Part shown: in pieces, positions 36,351 to 48,278 of the stretch | Layout: each line of letters opens with the position of its first letter | Position numbering within the stretch: position 1 is the first letter of the stretch | Assembly: GCA_034509425.1 (NCBI GenBank) | Contig: JAVTVJ010000660.1 | Location: 930,001-994,000, forward strand | Direction of reading: 5' to 3' | DNA: 64,000 nucleotides | Source: Eopsaltria australis | Lineage: Eukaryota; Chordata; Aves; Passeriformes; Petroicidae | Notes under the pieces: generated by a model | What the model saw: the letters and a program-made list of their open reading frames with translations, nothing else | What the model was told of the DNA's origin: nothing | The model's database searches: none | Position numbers and translations under genes: made by a program

Positions 36351-37700
36351 ACGCTGCTGGGGGACCCCCGCAAGAGGATGCGCTACTTCGACCCCCTCCG
36401 CAATGAGTATTTTTTCGACCGTAACCGTCCCAGCTTCGACGCCATCCTCTACTACTACCAGTCGGGCGGGCGCATCCGGCGTCCTGTCAACGTCCCCATC
36501 GACATCTTCTCCGAGGAGATCCGCTTCTACCAGCTGGGGGAGGAGGCCATGGAAAAGTTCCGGGAGGATGAGGGTTTCATTCGGGAGGAGCAGCGGCCGC
36601 TTCCCGAGAAGGAGTTTCAGCGCCAAGTGTGGCTCCTGTTTGAGTACCCCGAGAGCTCCGGGCCAGCCCGAGGCATCGCCATTGTCTCTGTCCTGGTCAT
36701 CCTTATCTCTATCGTCATCTTCTGTCTGGAGACCCTGCCTGAATTCAGGGATGACCATGACTATGAGGGAACTGGGGGCACCTTTGGGACAGGCAGTGGC
36801 CCTCTGCCACCTGATGTCTTCACCAACTCCTCATCCTCGGCCACTTCCATGGTGTCATCCTTCACTGATCCTTTCTTTGTGGTAGAGACTTTGTGCATCA
36901 TCTGGTTCTCCTTCGAGCTGCTGGTCCGTTTCTTTGCTTGCCCCAGCAAGGCCACCTTCTCCAAGAACATCATGAACATCATTGACATTGTGGCCATCAT
37001 CCCCTACTTCATCACGCTGGGCACGGAGCTGGCTGAGCGGCAAGGCAATGGCCAGCAAGCCATGTCCTTGGCCATCCTCAGAGTCATCCGCCTCGTCAGG
37101 GTCTTCCGCATCTTCAAGCTCTCCCGGCACTCCAAGGGGCTGCAGATCCTGGGCCAGACCCTCAAGGCCAGCATGCGGGAGCTGGGCTTGCTCATCTTCT
37201 TCCTCTTCATCGGCGTCATCCTCTTCTCCAGCGCCGTTTACTTCGCGGAAGCCGATGACCCCAGCTCGGGGTTCAGTAGCATCCCCGATGCCTTCTGGTG
37301 GGCCGTGGTCACCATGACCACCGTGGGCTACGGGGACATGCACCCCATCACCATTGGGGGCAAGATCGTGGGCTCTCTGTGTGCCATCGCGGGGGTGCTG
37401 ACCATCGCCCTGCCCGTGCCCGTCATCGTCTCCAATTTCAACTATTTCTACCATCGCGAGACGGAAGGTGAGGAGCAAGCCCAGTACATGCACGTCGGGA
37501 GCTGCCAGCACCTCTCGTCCAGCGAGGAGATGAAGAAGGCTCGCAGCAATTCCACCCTCAGCAAGTCCGAGTACATGGTGATTGAGGAAGGGGGGATCAA
37601 CCACAGTGCATTCAAACAGGCTGCCTTTAAAGCAGGCAACTGCACAACCACAAACAATCCCAACTGTGTGAACATCAAAAAGATCTTTACGGATGTTTAA
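35946..37700 (+). CDS. KCNA3: Voltage-gated potassium channel Kv1.3 (Shaker family), complete single exon
   Basis: Encodes 584 residues forming the pore subunit of a tetrameric delayed-rectifier K+ channel in the plasma membrane, used in T cells and neurons. Visible parts: acidic, low-complexity N-terminus (1-109); T1 tetramerisation domain (about 111-205); S1 (about 242-262); a Gly/Ser-rich S1-S2 loop with sequon N294; S2 (about 310-331); S3 (about 341-360); S4 with R379, R382, R385, R388 and K391; S5 (about 412-434); selectivity filter TVGYGD (459-464); S6 with PVP (490-492); and a C-terminal FTDV that fits a PDZ ligand. The outer-pore His466 (GYGDMHP) and the start MDERRSLL identify Kv1.3 rather than Kv1.2, which has Val there. 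An internal ATG at 36126 (Met61, MTVV) has a better start context and would give 524 residues. KCNA2 follows in the same orientation. Confidence 0.97.
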   Translation: MDERRSLLYSPAASSAGRQPRGGSSSSHHNLGYTEQLPPAAPQPAPEQQEEEGEEGEEGSMTVVGGGGGGDPLLEEPQHPPALLGGDRYDQPPAPAVPAGQPAGAAEHECCERVVINISGLRFETQLKTLAQFPETLLGDPRKRMRYFDPLRNEYFFDRNRPSFDAILYYYQSGGRIRRPVNVPIDIFSEEIRFYQLGEEAMEKFREDEGFIREEQRPLPEKEFQRQVWLLFEYPESSGPARGIAIVSVLVILISIVIFCLETLPEFRDDHDYEGTGGTFGTGSGPLPPDVFTNSSSSATSMVSSFTDPFFVVETLCIIWFSFELLVRFFACPSKATFSKNIMNIIDIVAIIPYFITLGTELAERQGNGQQAMSLAILRVIRLVRVFRIFKLSRHSKGLQILGQTLKASMRELGLLIFFLFIGVILFSSAVYFAEADDPSSGFSSIPDAFWWAVVTMTTVGYGDMHPITIGGKIVGSLCAIAGVLTIALPVPVIVSNFNYFYHRETEGEEQAQYMHVGSCQHLSSSEEMKKARSNSTLSKSEYMVIEEGGINHSAFKQAAFKAGNCTTTNNPNCVNIKKIFTDV

Positions 37701-39775
37701 AACAAACCCAAAAACCAAATGAACAGCAGCAAAACCTGAGGATGCGGTAAAACAATACCAATAATAATACCAATAATAATGCAAAGTGACTGTGTGTCGG
37801 TGTTGTGTGGAACATGCACCATCGTCAGTCTGTGTGTGCCCTCGTTTTTATACCTTTATTTTTTTAGATCCTTCCTTTCTAAAGATCCAAAAGTAAAAGG
37901 ATTTAAAATTCTCCGAAGAAGAGGACAGCTAAAGGGTAAAGAGAAGGAAGATGAAGACAAACCACACTCACTGTCAAAACAGGTGTTTGTTCTGCAATGT
38001 GTTGCAGGGCTGCTTTGCTTTTCGGGGTTTTGGGGAACCTCTTGCTTTGCTCCCGAATTTCCCCCCTCTTTCCCTAAGGGCAGTGTGTAGCTGATCTCCC
38101 TTCCATCACATAAGATCACTTGTTGGATTAACAAACCCGGACTGGGTGGAGGAACGAGGAAAACATGAGGCAGAGCATACTGGGAGGGGGCTGGGAGGAA
38201 ATAACCATTTAATTCTGCAGAGAGTCTCTGTTACCACATCGTTAAATGATGCTTAATATTGAAACATGTGATGTGCCATTATGGGCACATCCCAGATTCC
38301 CTTTTTCTCCCCATTAGATCATTTATGAAATTCTAATCTGGTCAGAGACTGAGTGCAATCAATGCTGATTTAAATAGAAAAAAACTCCCTAAGCCCTCGT
38401 TTTGTGTTCTGGATTCCCTTCCCCTGTAACCTGATGGAATTATTTCCTCCAATGTCACATTTGTGGCCGTGCAGCACGGATGCGTGCGGGAGGAGGGAGA
38501 GGAGAGGCAGGCTGGAATGGTTGGGAGCCTCCTATGTCAGCACGGAGCAGGATCCTGGGAGCCTCCGACCCACCCAGCCGGAGACAAAGGGATATTTCCT
38601 CCTCGTTTTGCAATGCCTTTGGAAGAGATGCAGCCGCTTATCACCAGAAGATTAAAGTGGCGAACACGCCTTCCAGCGGAAGTCACTAATTCCGACCGGA
38701 GCGATGCAGTTGCCATGGTGACCATGGTTTCCTGGGAAACCCCCAAAGGTTGTCATGGCATCCCTTCTCCCATCCCCCTTGGTCCTTGCTCTTCCCGCAA
38801 AAAAACCTTTCCAGATGGTTCCAGCTCCTCCATCCCACAAGACATCGTGGCTCTGCACCCCCTTCCTGGTCCCTGTCCTGCTGCTCCTGCCATGTGCCCA
38901 ACAAAGCATCCACAGGCAATAAGCACCCCCAGATCCACCTGTCCCCCACCTTGGCAGTGAAATCTGGGGTGGAGGTTCATCCTGCTCCACCGAGAACAAC
39001 CCCAAACCCAGTGGGAGCTGGCACCGAGCAGCTGCTGGGAAGCTTGGCCAGGGAACCTCGGCAGCTTTGTGAAACAAGGGGAACAGTAAAAAACAGGACT
39101 GAAAAATAACCAAAAATCCCGCCGGGAAAAATCTCCGGCTTCATCTTCACGTATGCACCAGGGGCCATGGGACATCTGATGGGATCAGGTGAGCTTTGCA
39201 TGGGGGACAGTTCAATGGAGTCATAATGTTGGGGTTTTTTTTGACAAACCCCATGCTTTCCACTGCTTACTTTTATTCTCCAGCTTATCCTGCCGCTCTC
39301 AGATATTTTTATACATGTTAGATAAAGTGGGATCACATCCTGTAGCTCCTCTGATTGTATTTGCTTTTTAGTGCTGTGGGAGGAGGAAAACCCTGCTGCT
39401 TCTCTGCAGCTGGATTGCTTCACTTCTGTGCTAAAAAGGTGATTTCCAGTTCCTGACATCAACACAGGCCGAAGGCAGCATGGCCTCGAGAGCTTGGGCT
39501 CCAGCTCTGCTCAGTTTTTCTGGGTTTTGGGTTTAAAAAAGCCAAATTTCTTCAAGGTAGCACATGGAACAGGGATGCTGTTAAATACCTACAGCAAAGA
39601 GAGATTTGACCCCAACCTGTGCAAGTGACACCTTTCCCAAGGCTGTGGAGAGGGGGGCTTGTCCTGGGAGACACCAGCCATGCCAAAACTGGAGTGCAGC
39701 TGATTTTTCTGGGATTTTTCCCAGGCTCAGATCCAGATGCTTTGTAGGACCCTCCCTTAGCCACAGTCAATAAAC
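37701..39775 (+). other. KCNA3: KCNA3 3' flank, probable 3' UTR
   Basis: AT-rich, repeat-poor sequence after the stop codon, with the microsatellite-like AATAATACC near 37757. The first plain AATAAA is at about 39769, so a 3' UTR of about 2 kb is possible. A longer one (to about 51800) cannot be excluded. The extent is inferred, not seen. Confidence 0.4.
38709..38722. promoter_or_regulatory. Near-consensus RFX X-box
   Basis: GTTGCCATGGTGAC is one base from the palindromic X-box GTTGCCATGGYAAC. It sits in a CpG-retaining stretch (38640-38740). Confidence 0.4.
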
Positions 39776-40446
39776 CCAAGAAAAACATCAGAGCCCCTCC
39801 TTGGCTGCAGGGTGCGATGGTTTTATTGGAGCTACCAGAGTTTTCATCAGCTGAGGGTCCAAGAGATGATCTTTATCAGGGAGATGCTCTGGAAAATCAT
39901 GGGAAGTTGCAAACCTGAGTCCCTTTGTCCAGGATAACTGGGATTCCTTGCCTGGGATAACTGGGAACACCCCAGCGTGCCTTTTCCCCAGACTGCCAGT
40001 GGGCTGAAATGTCATTTCTGCCTATGAGCTCTCACTTTTTATTGCTATTGTCTTTTATTGTTATTAAACTTTATTGTTATTAAAGCTTTCCTTAAAGGAG
40101 GAAATACCTGTTCCTTAAAGGAGGGACTGAATTTAAGAGCAGTGGAAACATCTCACTCAGGACAGTTTGCAAATGAGTTTCGGGTTGGTGTTTTCCCCGT
40201 GGCAGCTGCACAGGGTACAGAAACCACATGTTCTGGAAATGGCACCGAACAATTTTCAGTTTCTCTGTTGTCTAAAATAAGCAGAGACGTTGCAAGTCGT
40301 TGGTTTGTTTGCCTGACTCCTCCCTGCCTGATTTTGCAGGAGCAGAGTGATTTCAAAGGGATTTTGTTGACAGTAAAGGATGCTTTATGGGAGAGGTGAC
40401 AAGGAAATCACTTCACCCCCTGGGGTAAAAGGCAGTTTTGCTCTGA
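39776..40446. other. Intergenic, no gene seen
   Basis: Unique sequence with two short tandem duplications at about 40046-40125 (TTTATTGTTATTAAA twice and TTCCTTAAAGGAGG twice). Confidence 0.5.
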
Positions 40447-40680
40447 TGGAATCCCAGAATGATTTGGGTGGTAAGGGACCTTAAGGATCATCCTGTCCCA
40501 CCCCTGCCATGGGCAGGGACACCTTCCACTGTCCCAGGGTGCTCCCAGCCCCGTCCAACCCAGCCTTGGACACTTCCAGGTATGGGGAAGTGAGAAGCCG
40601 CAGCTTCTCTGGGCCCCCTGTGCCAGGGCCTCCCCACCCTCACAGGGAAGGATTTCTTTCATATAGCTGACTGAAATTTC
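40447..40680 (-). mobile_element. CR1 LINE 3' fragment
   Basis: Reverse complement: GGAATCCCAGAATGATTTGG, AAGGGACCTTAAGGATCATC, CCATGGGCAGGGACACCTTC, CTTGGACACTTCCAGGTATG, CACCCTCACAGGGAAGGATT. Confidence 0.93.
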
Positions 40681-40892
40681 CCCTTTTTCATGTTCAGAAA
40701 AATACTTTTCAGTACTGAGTGGTATCAGTGAAAAACATGAATTCAGTGCTTCTCTGTCTTTTAGATACAGCCCAAAATGTGAAAGTGGAAAACTGGGGAT
40801 ATCCTTTGGATGTTCTGCCCTGTTTCTTTGCATCTTCCCTCTCTGCTGTCTCATGGGTACCATTCAGTGAGAGAAACTGAGCCACTTGAGCC

Positions 40893-40984
40893 ACCTGCTC
40901 TGGTGGAAGCTGTCCCATGGCAGGGAGCTGGAACTGGATGATCTTAAAGATCCCTTCCCACCCAAACCATTCAGTGACTCTGAT
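40893..40984 (+). mobile_element. CR1 3'-terminal fragment
   Basis: GGTGGAAGCTGTCCCATGGC, GGAACTGGATGATCTTAAAG, CCCACCCAAACCATTCAGTG. It lies about 210 bp from the oppositely oriented copy at 40447-40680. Confidence 0.88.
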
Positions 40985-41554
40985 AAATACCTTCTGTTCC
41001 GTGGTCTGACAGCTTCTCTGGAACTGGCTGCTGCACACGTTGTGCCAGGAACTGGAGAGGTCCCTGAAACACTGGGCTCTCCACAGCTGTTATTTAAGTG
41101 GCTCAGCTCTCCTGCCGTGTGCCCCATTAGGACACGGCAGTGCTTCAGCAGCCACTGGGGAGTTACAGAGGAGCCTTGGGCTCATGTTGGACTTGTCCCT
41201 AATGTGCTTAGAGGGGCAGCATTAGGGGATTAGCATTAGCAGAGCTGCTGTCTGCGAGGCAAAGGGCTCGCCCAGGCTCAGCTTATTACAGTAAATGGAG
41301 GAAAGGACACTACCCTGAGCTCCCGGCTGACGGCTCCCAGCGCCCCGGGAGCAGGGGAGCAGCGTCCCTGCAGCGCTGGGCAATCCCAGCCTGGTCCCCA
41401 CTGCGATGTCCCCCCCGTCCCTTTCCTTCTCTGTCACCCGAGAGACACAGTGACACTGAAGGATGGCAGCGAGGATGGAAGAGGCAGCTCCCACCCCGGG
41501 GATGCCGCCCTGGGAGGCCGGAGCTGCCTCCGTGGATGCCTTCAGTTTATCACA
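40985..41554. other. Intergenic, no gene seen
   Basis: Unique sequence, moderately CpG-rich at 41290-41470. No gene signs. Confidence 0.45.
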
Positions 41555-41622
41555 GAGCCACGGAAAGGTTTGGGTTGAAAAGAGCCCTAAAGAACATCTC
41601 GTTCCAACCCCCACACAGGAGC
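41555..41622 (-). mobile_element. CR1 3'-terminal fragment
   Basis: CACGGAAAGGTTTGGGTTGA, then AGAGCCCTAAAGAACATCTC and GTTCCAACCCCC in reverse complement. Confidence 0.8.
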
Positions 41623-43161
41623 ACTGGGTGCTGTGGAGCCTCGTCCCTCCTGTTTTCTCTTTTCACAGACTCCTGTCACTTTCCCTTTCCATCTGTCTGT
41701 ATTTTAGGATCTGCTCCTCTGTTTCAGCCCTGGATGCCACCTTGAAACATCCTTGGTGCTGGGGGGTGCAGCAGCCACAACCCTGGCCCCTCCACTTGGT
41801 ACTTTGACACCGTCACCTTTTTCTCCTGCTCCTTTGACCTCTTTTTTGTGTGTTTTCAGGCCTGAACTCCTTCAAAAGGTTCTGTTGTTCTCCAGCACAA
41901 TAGATGCCCTTCGGGTGCTTGGGGTGGCCAGAGCAGAGCAGTATCCATCCCACCCCACGTGTGGACACAGACAAGAGCTGGAGATATCTCTTTCCTCCAG
42001 CAGGGTTAGATTTCTTCCCAGGCAATTGTTCCTGCTCCATCTCTTGACAAAAGAAGTCGTTTTTGTTTTTAATCCCCAGTTTATGGGCAATTAAGCAGCG
42101 GCAAAGGCCAGACAAGTGCTTTCCGCGGCAGAATGGAAGGAGGCAGCCAGGGTCACTGCTCCAAAGGGGTCTCTCCTGCAGGGATGGAGCACGAGGAAAG
42201 GCAGAGGCTGGTGTGTACGCGGAGCATTGTGTGTAAAACCTGTTTAATTGTGTAGTTTGGAGCCCTCTCCTGCCAAGCTTTTAAAATATGCATATCTTGG
42301 TGCGAGCACACGGAGGCTCCACCGCCACCGGATGGAAGCAGGGCTTGGTTTTCCCTATTTTTCAATGCTTTAAGAAACCATCTCTGAGCAGGCTGCAAAC
42401 CTGGCAGTGCAAACAGGCAAATAGGGTTTAACTGTGCCTTATTTTGCCCTTCGGTCTCAGTTCTGTGTGGACCTGGAAAGGAGAGCTCAGTGCCCCGGCA
42501 TCCTCGTGGAAATAGGGGATTTCTGGATATTTTATGATCGTTGTCATGGATGATCTTTAAGGTCCCTTCCAACCCAAAGCATTTGATGGTTCGCTGGTTA
42601 CACTGTGCTGTGGGCAGGGCCATATCCTCGAGACTCTCACTCCTACGGAGCCAGTGCTGCTCCCCTGCACCCTCCCTGCTCTGGGTCCCATCCACAGCAC
42701 GAATGGGGCGCTCGGCTCGGCTTTGGGGGTGTTGAGCAACTGGAGGATGTGTTAAGCATGGGATATTGCTGCCTTCCCCGTTTCCCTGGGTGCTGTTTGC
42801 GTGGCTGAGGTCCAGGCAATCCCGACGGGTGCAGGGTGGCATCAGCCCTCTCCCCGTGCCAGAGGTCGGAGGTGGGCACTGAGCACGGAGGGATGGAGCC
42901 GTGTGCTTCATTTCCTTGGAAACAGTCCTGGGGCCGTGGCCATCACCACTTTGAGGAGGACATTTGGGGGATATTTTGGGTGCCCTGAGATGCCTCATTC
43001 CAGCTGGGAATTACTGGGAATTCCAGCAGTGGAGGGTGTTTGATCCGTTTCAGGGGGTGGTGAGTGGGGGTTTCTTAGGTCAGAAAGGAGACCAGGAGGA
43101 GGGTCCAGGCCCGGCCGTGCCTTAGGGAAGAGCCATCCCCTGGCAGGGACACATTGGCTGC
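41623..43161. other. Intergenic, no gene seen
   Basis: Unique non-coding sequence apart from the CR1 scrap at 42546-42592. The long minus-strand ORF at 42153-42998 has no recognisable domain. Confidence 0.45.
42546..42592 (+). mobile_element. CR1 3'-terminal fragment
   Basis: ATGGATGATCTTTAAGGTCC, then CTTCCAACCCAAAGCATTTG; about 47 bp only. Confidence 0.75.
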
Positions 43162-43462
43162 CAGGGGATCCCTGCAGAGCATCCCCAGCCCCAGAGATCC
43201 CTGCAGAGCATCCCCAGCCCCAGGGGATCCCTGCAGAGCATCCCCAGCCTCAGGGGGATCCCTGCAGAGCATCCCCAGCCCCAGGGGATCCCTGCAGAGC
43301 ATCCCCAGCCCCAGAGATCCCTGCAGAGCATCCCCAGCCCCAGGGGATCCCTGCAGAGCATCCCCAGCCCCAGGGGATCCCTGCAGAGCATCCCCAGCCT
43401 CAGGGGGATCCCTGCAGAGCATCCCCAGCCCCAGAGATCCCTGCAGAGCATCCCCAGCCCCA
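43162..43462. repeat. 29-31-bp minisatellite, ten units
   Basis: Ten units of the core GATCCCTGCAGAGCATCCCC followed by AGCCCCAG or AGCCTCAG and a variable G run, giving periods of 29, 30 and 31 bp. Every unit has a PstI-type CTGCAG. It is open in several frames by accident. Confidence 0.97.
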
Positions 43463-46400
43463 TCTCCCAGCCCCTCCCAGCTCTTGCTCCAGCCAGAGCT
43501 CTCCTGGCTCCGCTGTGATTGAGCCTGGGATACAATCGATGCCTTTCACTCCCGTCCCCAAACAGGCCAGTGAGTGATGGTGTCCCTGTCCCAGGGGTGT
43601 TTATCCCCCCTGGCGGCCGCGTGTTGGCTGCTCCGTGCCGGGAAGGTGTCAGGGTTCCTCCTTGTCACTCAGCGAATCCCGGTTTTTGCTCCTGGAAATC
43701 ATCCTGCGTGTGGAAGAGGGATGTGTGCGGGGTCCCACACCACCCTCACAGCTGGAGCTCTTTTATCCCCCCCGTTTCTGGCAGAACTCAGCCGCAAACA
43801 CAAACCCCGTGATCCTCTCTGTGCTTTTCCTCCCACGATTCAGGTGCTGCTCTGACACCCACGGGGTTCAGGGTCTGTCTGTGCCTCATCACGGCTCAGA
43901 GCCTGAATTTTCAGTGCTGAGGATGCTCTGCAGCAGGGCAGGGAAACCTCCCCGCATGAACCTTCCCGCAGGGCACCGTCACTTTTCTCCTCCTTATGAA
44001 CCAAGACATGCTCAAATAAATTAGAACATGTCTCCCATCTCCTTCGGCTTCTCACTGGAGTCAGGAGTAGCTGGAATGCTCCCTGATCGCTGCTGTTCCC
44101 TGCTCAGAGCGGGAGCAGCCGCTCCCTGCTGGCTCTGCACGCTCATTGTGAGACCCCCGGCTCAGCCGCGCCGACGGCAGCAGGCGCTGCTGGGTTTGTT
44201 TAGGAATGATTCATTTCCTTGAGACTTGTAATTCCGACGCTTTTCTCAGCGTGTTGGAGCTCTCTTGCTTTGCTCCAGTGGTCGCACTTCATTTTTAGCG
44301 TCTCTGAGCACCCTGGCTGGGCGGGCTGGGGTTGGATGTGTGGCTTGTGGGAAAGATGAGCCCGTGGCCCCCTCTGCTCGCCCCAGCAAGGCTGCAAAGT
44401 GCAGGTTGATTTTGAGGCTGACCAGCACCAGCTGCGTTGCTTTGCTTTGCTTTGCTTCCTCCAAAGCAGAAGAAAATCCTTTGGGGTTTTATCGCGGTTT
44501 GCTCAGTGGTGGAGGCACCGGAGGCTCAGCTGTGGCAGCAGGATCAGGACTGCTGCAGGGTCTGTGCTTGGGGTGTTGCTCCAGGGGAAGCTAAAGGCCG
44601 GGATGGAGGTTGGATGGGATGAACACACACTCTGCAAAGTGTTTTCTGCATTTGCAGAGGGCTGAGTTTACCCTTGGATGTGGTGCGAGGAAGGAGCCGC
44701 GTGCAGAGCGGGTGGTGGGTGATGCTGTGCCCTTCAGGGGTTTGGGCTGGTACTCCAGGGAAATGTGTCCCTGCTCCCAGACCTGGAGGGTGTGAGCCCT
44801 GTGGGGTTTGCTCCCTGCCTGTGGGCAGCTGGGCTCCTCTGTGCCTCAGTTTCCCCGTCTGTAAATGGCACCGAGCAGCTTCAGGAAGTGTTTGCAATGA
44901 AACTCCTGTGGATGGAAGAGGAAGTTTTGAAACAGAGAGCAAGAAGTGAGAATTCCTCCAAAGATTTTATGGGATTCAGCTTTCTTGAGGCTGGAGAAGC
45001 CTGCAGAGCCTGCCCTGGGTACCCCAATAATCCCAGTTATTTCCCTTGGCTGGAGGGAAGCCTGAGGTTTCACACAGCTTCCCAAGCTGCCAGCTCTGCC
45101 TTCAGCTCCCCACAGCATCCACCTCTCCCGTGGTTTCTTCACTCTGCATCTCCCCTTCTCTACCCTTCTGGCCAATTTCCCCTGAAATCTCTGTGAATTT
45201 GGGTTAAGAGCCCTTTCTCCCTCCTTGCTGCTCTCTGCTTGGAGCTGCCACTGTGTCTCTGTAACAATTTCACTTCACGCTGTTGCAGCTGGTCAGAAAC
45301 CAGACACAAGAAATTTGGGCTTCAAATGGCCCTGGCTGCTGGGAATTTGAGTTTGCAGGAGGGATGAGGAAGGAGTTGCTGTGAACTGGATGTAGCATTT
45401 CAGGTTTGAGGGATTCTCTACCTCTGCCTGTGCCATGGTGGCTCAGGTGCCTGAATGATTTTCCACACTTTAAATCCCTTGGAATCCCAGCCATCACAAA
45501 CAAGCCTGGGCTGTTCTCTCCCAGGGCTGGAAATTTTCTGGGATGTCTCTCCCATTCTGGTTGTAAGATGCTCTGAGAAAGCTTGGTGAGCCTGAGGAGG
45601 TGAGAGTGGGGAACACGACCTGGGTCCAGCTGGGTTTCTCATTTGGGAGATCTCCTGGGAATTTGGCTTTATTGTTCTGTTCTCTTGACCAAACAGCCAT
45701 GCAATTCCCTTGGAGGAGAGCTTTACACGAGCACCTTTATCAGGCAAGGGTGGGACTCAGTCAGAGATAGCAGTTAATTTGGTAAGATCCCTTTTCCCTA
45801 ACCCTGTGTTGATTGGCATCAATTAAATCTTCCTCTTTAATTCTGTACTAAGACTCTCAGCCGTTCCAGCATATTGTTTGGGATCAGTGACAGATGGCCA
45901 GACCCATTGTTTTTGCAGGTCACTTTGTTTATCCCTTAAAAAACTGTCCCAAACAGGAGCTGTTTTCCAGTCCTCTGGAAGGAATCAGAAGGTGCTCAGT
46001 ACTTGCACTCCCAGGAGCTGCTTTGCCAGCTCTGAGTGTTTAGATAGAAGTTATTTGGCTCAGCCAATTTGAAAACATCTAATTTTTATGGCTGCTGTTT
46101 AATATCCTCTATTTCTCTTGGGACAGAGAGGATTTCCTCACTCCTGTACAATGGAAAGACATCTGGATCCCTTCAGGAGCCGGAGCAGCGATAGCTCCTG
46201 AATGCTCCTGCCTCCTCTCTCCCACTGCTGTTCTTACTGGATTCAGAGAAATAACACCATTGTTAGGCTGAGGATTTGGCATTTCTTTCTCCACCAGCAA
46301 GAATACAGCTTGGAAAGGCTCCAGGGCACCCCAAAGCACTGGATTATTTGCCTGGTGGGAATTGAAATTGTTATTTACCACTTCATGTTCAGAGTCCCAA

Positions 46401-46799
46401 CTCCACCATTGCTTTCTTGCCCAGTGGCATTTCCTGGGCTGAAGGTGCTGTTTGGGTCTTATTTGTGTATTTATTTATTTACTGTGTAATGCTCCAGTGA
46501 TCCTTGAGGATCCTGCCAGTTTGGAGCCCTTCCCAGCTGGCAGGTGGGAGGGGTTTAATCCCCCAGCAAGCCCAGTCCAATAAAGCAGAAAGCCCCATTA
46601 GCTTTAAGCCTGGGAATGGTCCTGCTGGCACTCCAGGATAAGCTGGTTCTCAAACAAGTGCCTGGGCTGAGATCCTTGCCTGGAGCACTGAGCCCCTCTG
46701 GAAGCTCCTTTCCCCAGTGCTGCACTGCCTTGCAAGGGGATCTTTGCTCCTGGCAGGAATTCCCATCTCTTTCCTTTCTTTGCTGGATTTTAGCATCCC
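43463..46799. other. Intergenic, no gene seen
   Basis: Unique non-coding sequence; no repeats of note and no recognisable exons. Confidence 0.5.
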
Positions 46800-47290
46800 T
46801 GTAGCATCATTCCTACATCCCTGCGTCCTCATCATCCCTGCAGATGCATCCTCAGCATCCTCAGCATCCTCATCCTGCCTGCAACTTCATCCCTGCAATT
46901 TCATCATAGCTACATCATCCTCTGTGAATTCTTATCAACCCTGCAACTTCATCATCATCCCTGCAACTTCACCCCTGAATTCTCATCATCTCTGCATCCT
47001 CATCCCTGCAACGTCATCATCCCCACATCCTCATCATCCCTGCAAACGCATCCTCATCATCCCTGCAACTTCATCCCTGCATCCTCATTATCCCCACAAC
47101 TTCATCTCTGCAACTTCATCTGCAATTTCATCATAGCTGCAACATCATTCTGCCTGCATCCCCATCATCCCTGCAACATCTTCCCTGCATCCTCATCATC
47201 CCTGCATCCTCGTTATCCCTGCAACTTCATTCCCACATCCTCATTATTGCTGCAACTTCATCCCTTCAACATCTGCACGCCTACATCTTG
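46800..47290. repeat. Degenerate CATCATCCCTGCAACTT minisatellite
   Basis: About 490 bp of interleaved short units (CATCATCCCTGCA, TCCTCATCATCCC, ACTTCATCCCTGCA). Periods vary, so the array is old or highly recombined. Confidence 0.9.
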
Positions 47291-48278
47291 ATCCCTGCAG
47301 CATCCAGAGAGAGGGTCTCTCCCTCCTCAGTGTGTGGATCCCACCTGGCATATCCCCATCCTGCCTCTCCCTTTGGGGGAAACAGGCTGATTTTTGGGGC
47401 TGAGCTGGGGCCAGGCAGGTCCCGGTACCTTAGGCCGGGCTCTGAGCTGAGACTGCAGCTCCTCCCGACCTTTCCCTCATCACTGGCTGCTAATGAAGCA
47501 CCCGCCCCACACAGTCTGAGCTGGGCAGCTGGGATGCTCCAAATGCCACGGTGTGAACTAAAGGCAGAACACGAATTTTTTGGAAGATGAGAGGGATAAA
47601 AACAGTTGCATGAAATTTCTAGAAATTTCAGTGTCTCAGAGGCAGAGCAGAGCACCTCCCTATATTAAAATAGGAGCCAGGCTGAGTTCCTTGAGTGGAG
47701 AGCTGTGGATGCAATTCTGGCACTGCAGAAATTGGGGGATTTTTCGGACCCTTTGCTGGACACCCCCATCCCCACATCAAAACGGGATTTTGGGTCTGTG
47801 CTCTGTGGGAGCGATTCCACAGTCCAAGCTCTGGGAGTGGGATCAGACCTGGCTCCTCCCATCACCTGGGCTGGATTTATAAAATCAACCAGTTGCTCAA
47901 TATCTCATGAATTACATCAGGTCAGAACAAACCCAGCTTGATTAAGATAAAAACATGAGGAAAACCCACTTGGCACTAATTATTCTGGATTTGGAACTTG
48001 CCGTTAATGTGAGACAACAGTTAATAACCAGAATATATTTAATGAATCTTTTTGCTATCTTTAGCTCACTTTAGACTGTGTGGCATTTAGTCCATTAAAG
48101 AATTTTAATTAGCAAATTTTCGCTTTCCATTCGTGAGAAATGGAGATGGGAATTTGTCAGGAGGGACCAATGTGCAACATCTCTTCCACTTCACTTGCGA
48201 AAAAAAAAAAAAAAAGAACCTGATCTTGTTTTCCAAAGCAGGCTGTGCATAAAAGTGGTTCTTTCCTCTGCCCAACAG
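47291..48278. other. Intergenic with an AT-rich candidate conserved block
   Basis: Positions 47940-48140 are repeat-free and AT-rich, with homeodomain-like words (GGCACTAATTATTC, GCCGTTAATGTG, GAATTTTAATTAGC). A 15-A run follows near 48200. No coding exon seen. Confidence 0.35.

Noticed and set aside
35802..37784. Two long antisense ORFs (318 and 309 codons) across KCNA3.
   Set aside because: They are the mirror of a GC-rich coding sequence with strong third-position bias, have no known domains, and overlap the well-conserved channel on the other strand.
42153..42998. A 281-codon minus-strand ORF.
   Set aside because: It includes a CR1 scrap, has no family resemblance and shows no gene signals.
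43075..43535. ORFs of 115-137 codons with Leu-Cys-Arg-Asp-Pro or Gln-Ser-Ile-Pro-Ser repeats.
   Set aside because: They come from the 29-31-bp minisatellite, which is open on both strands by accident.
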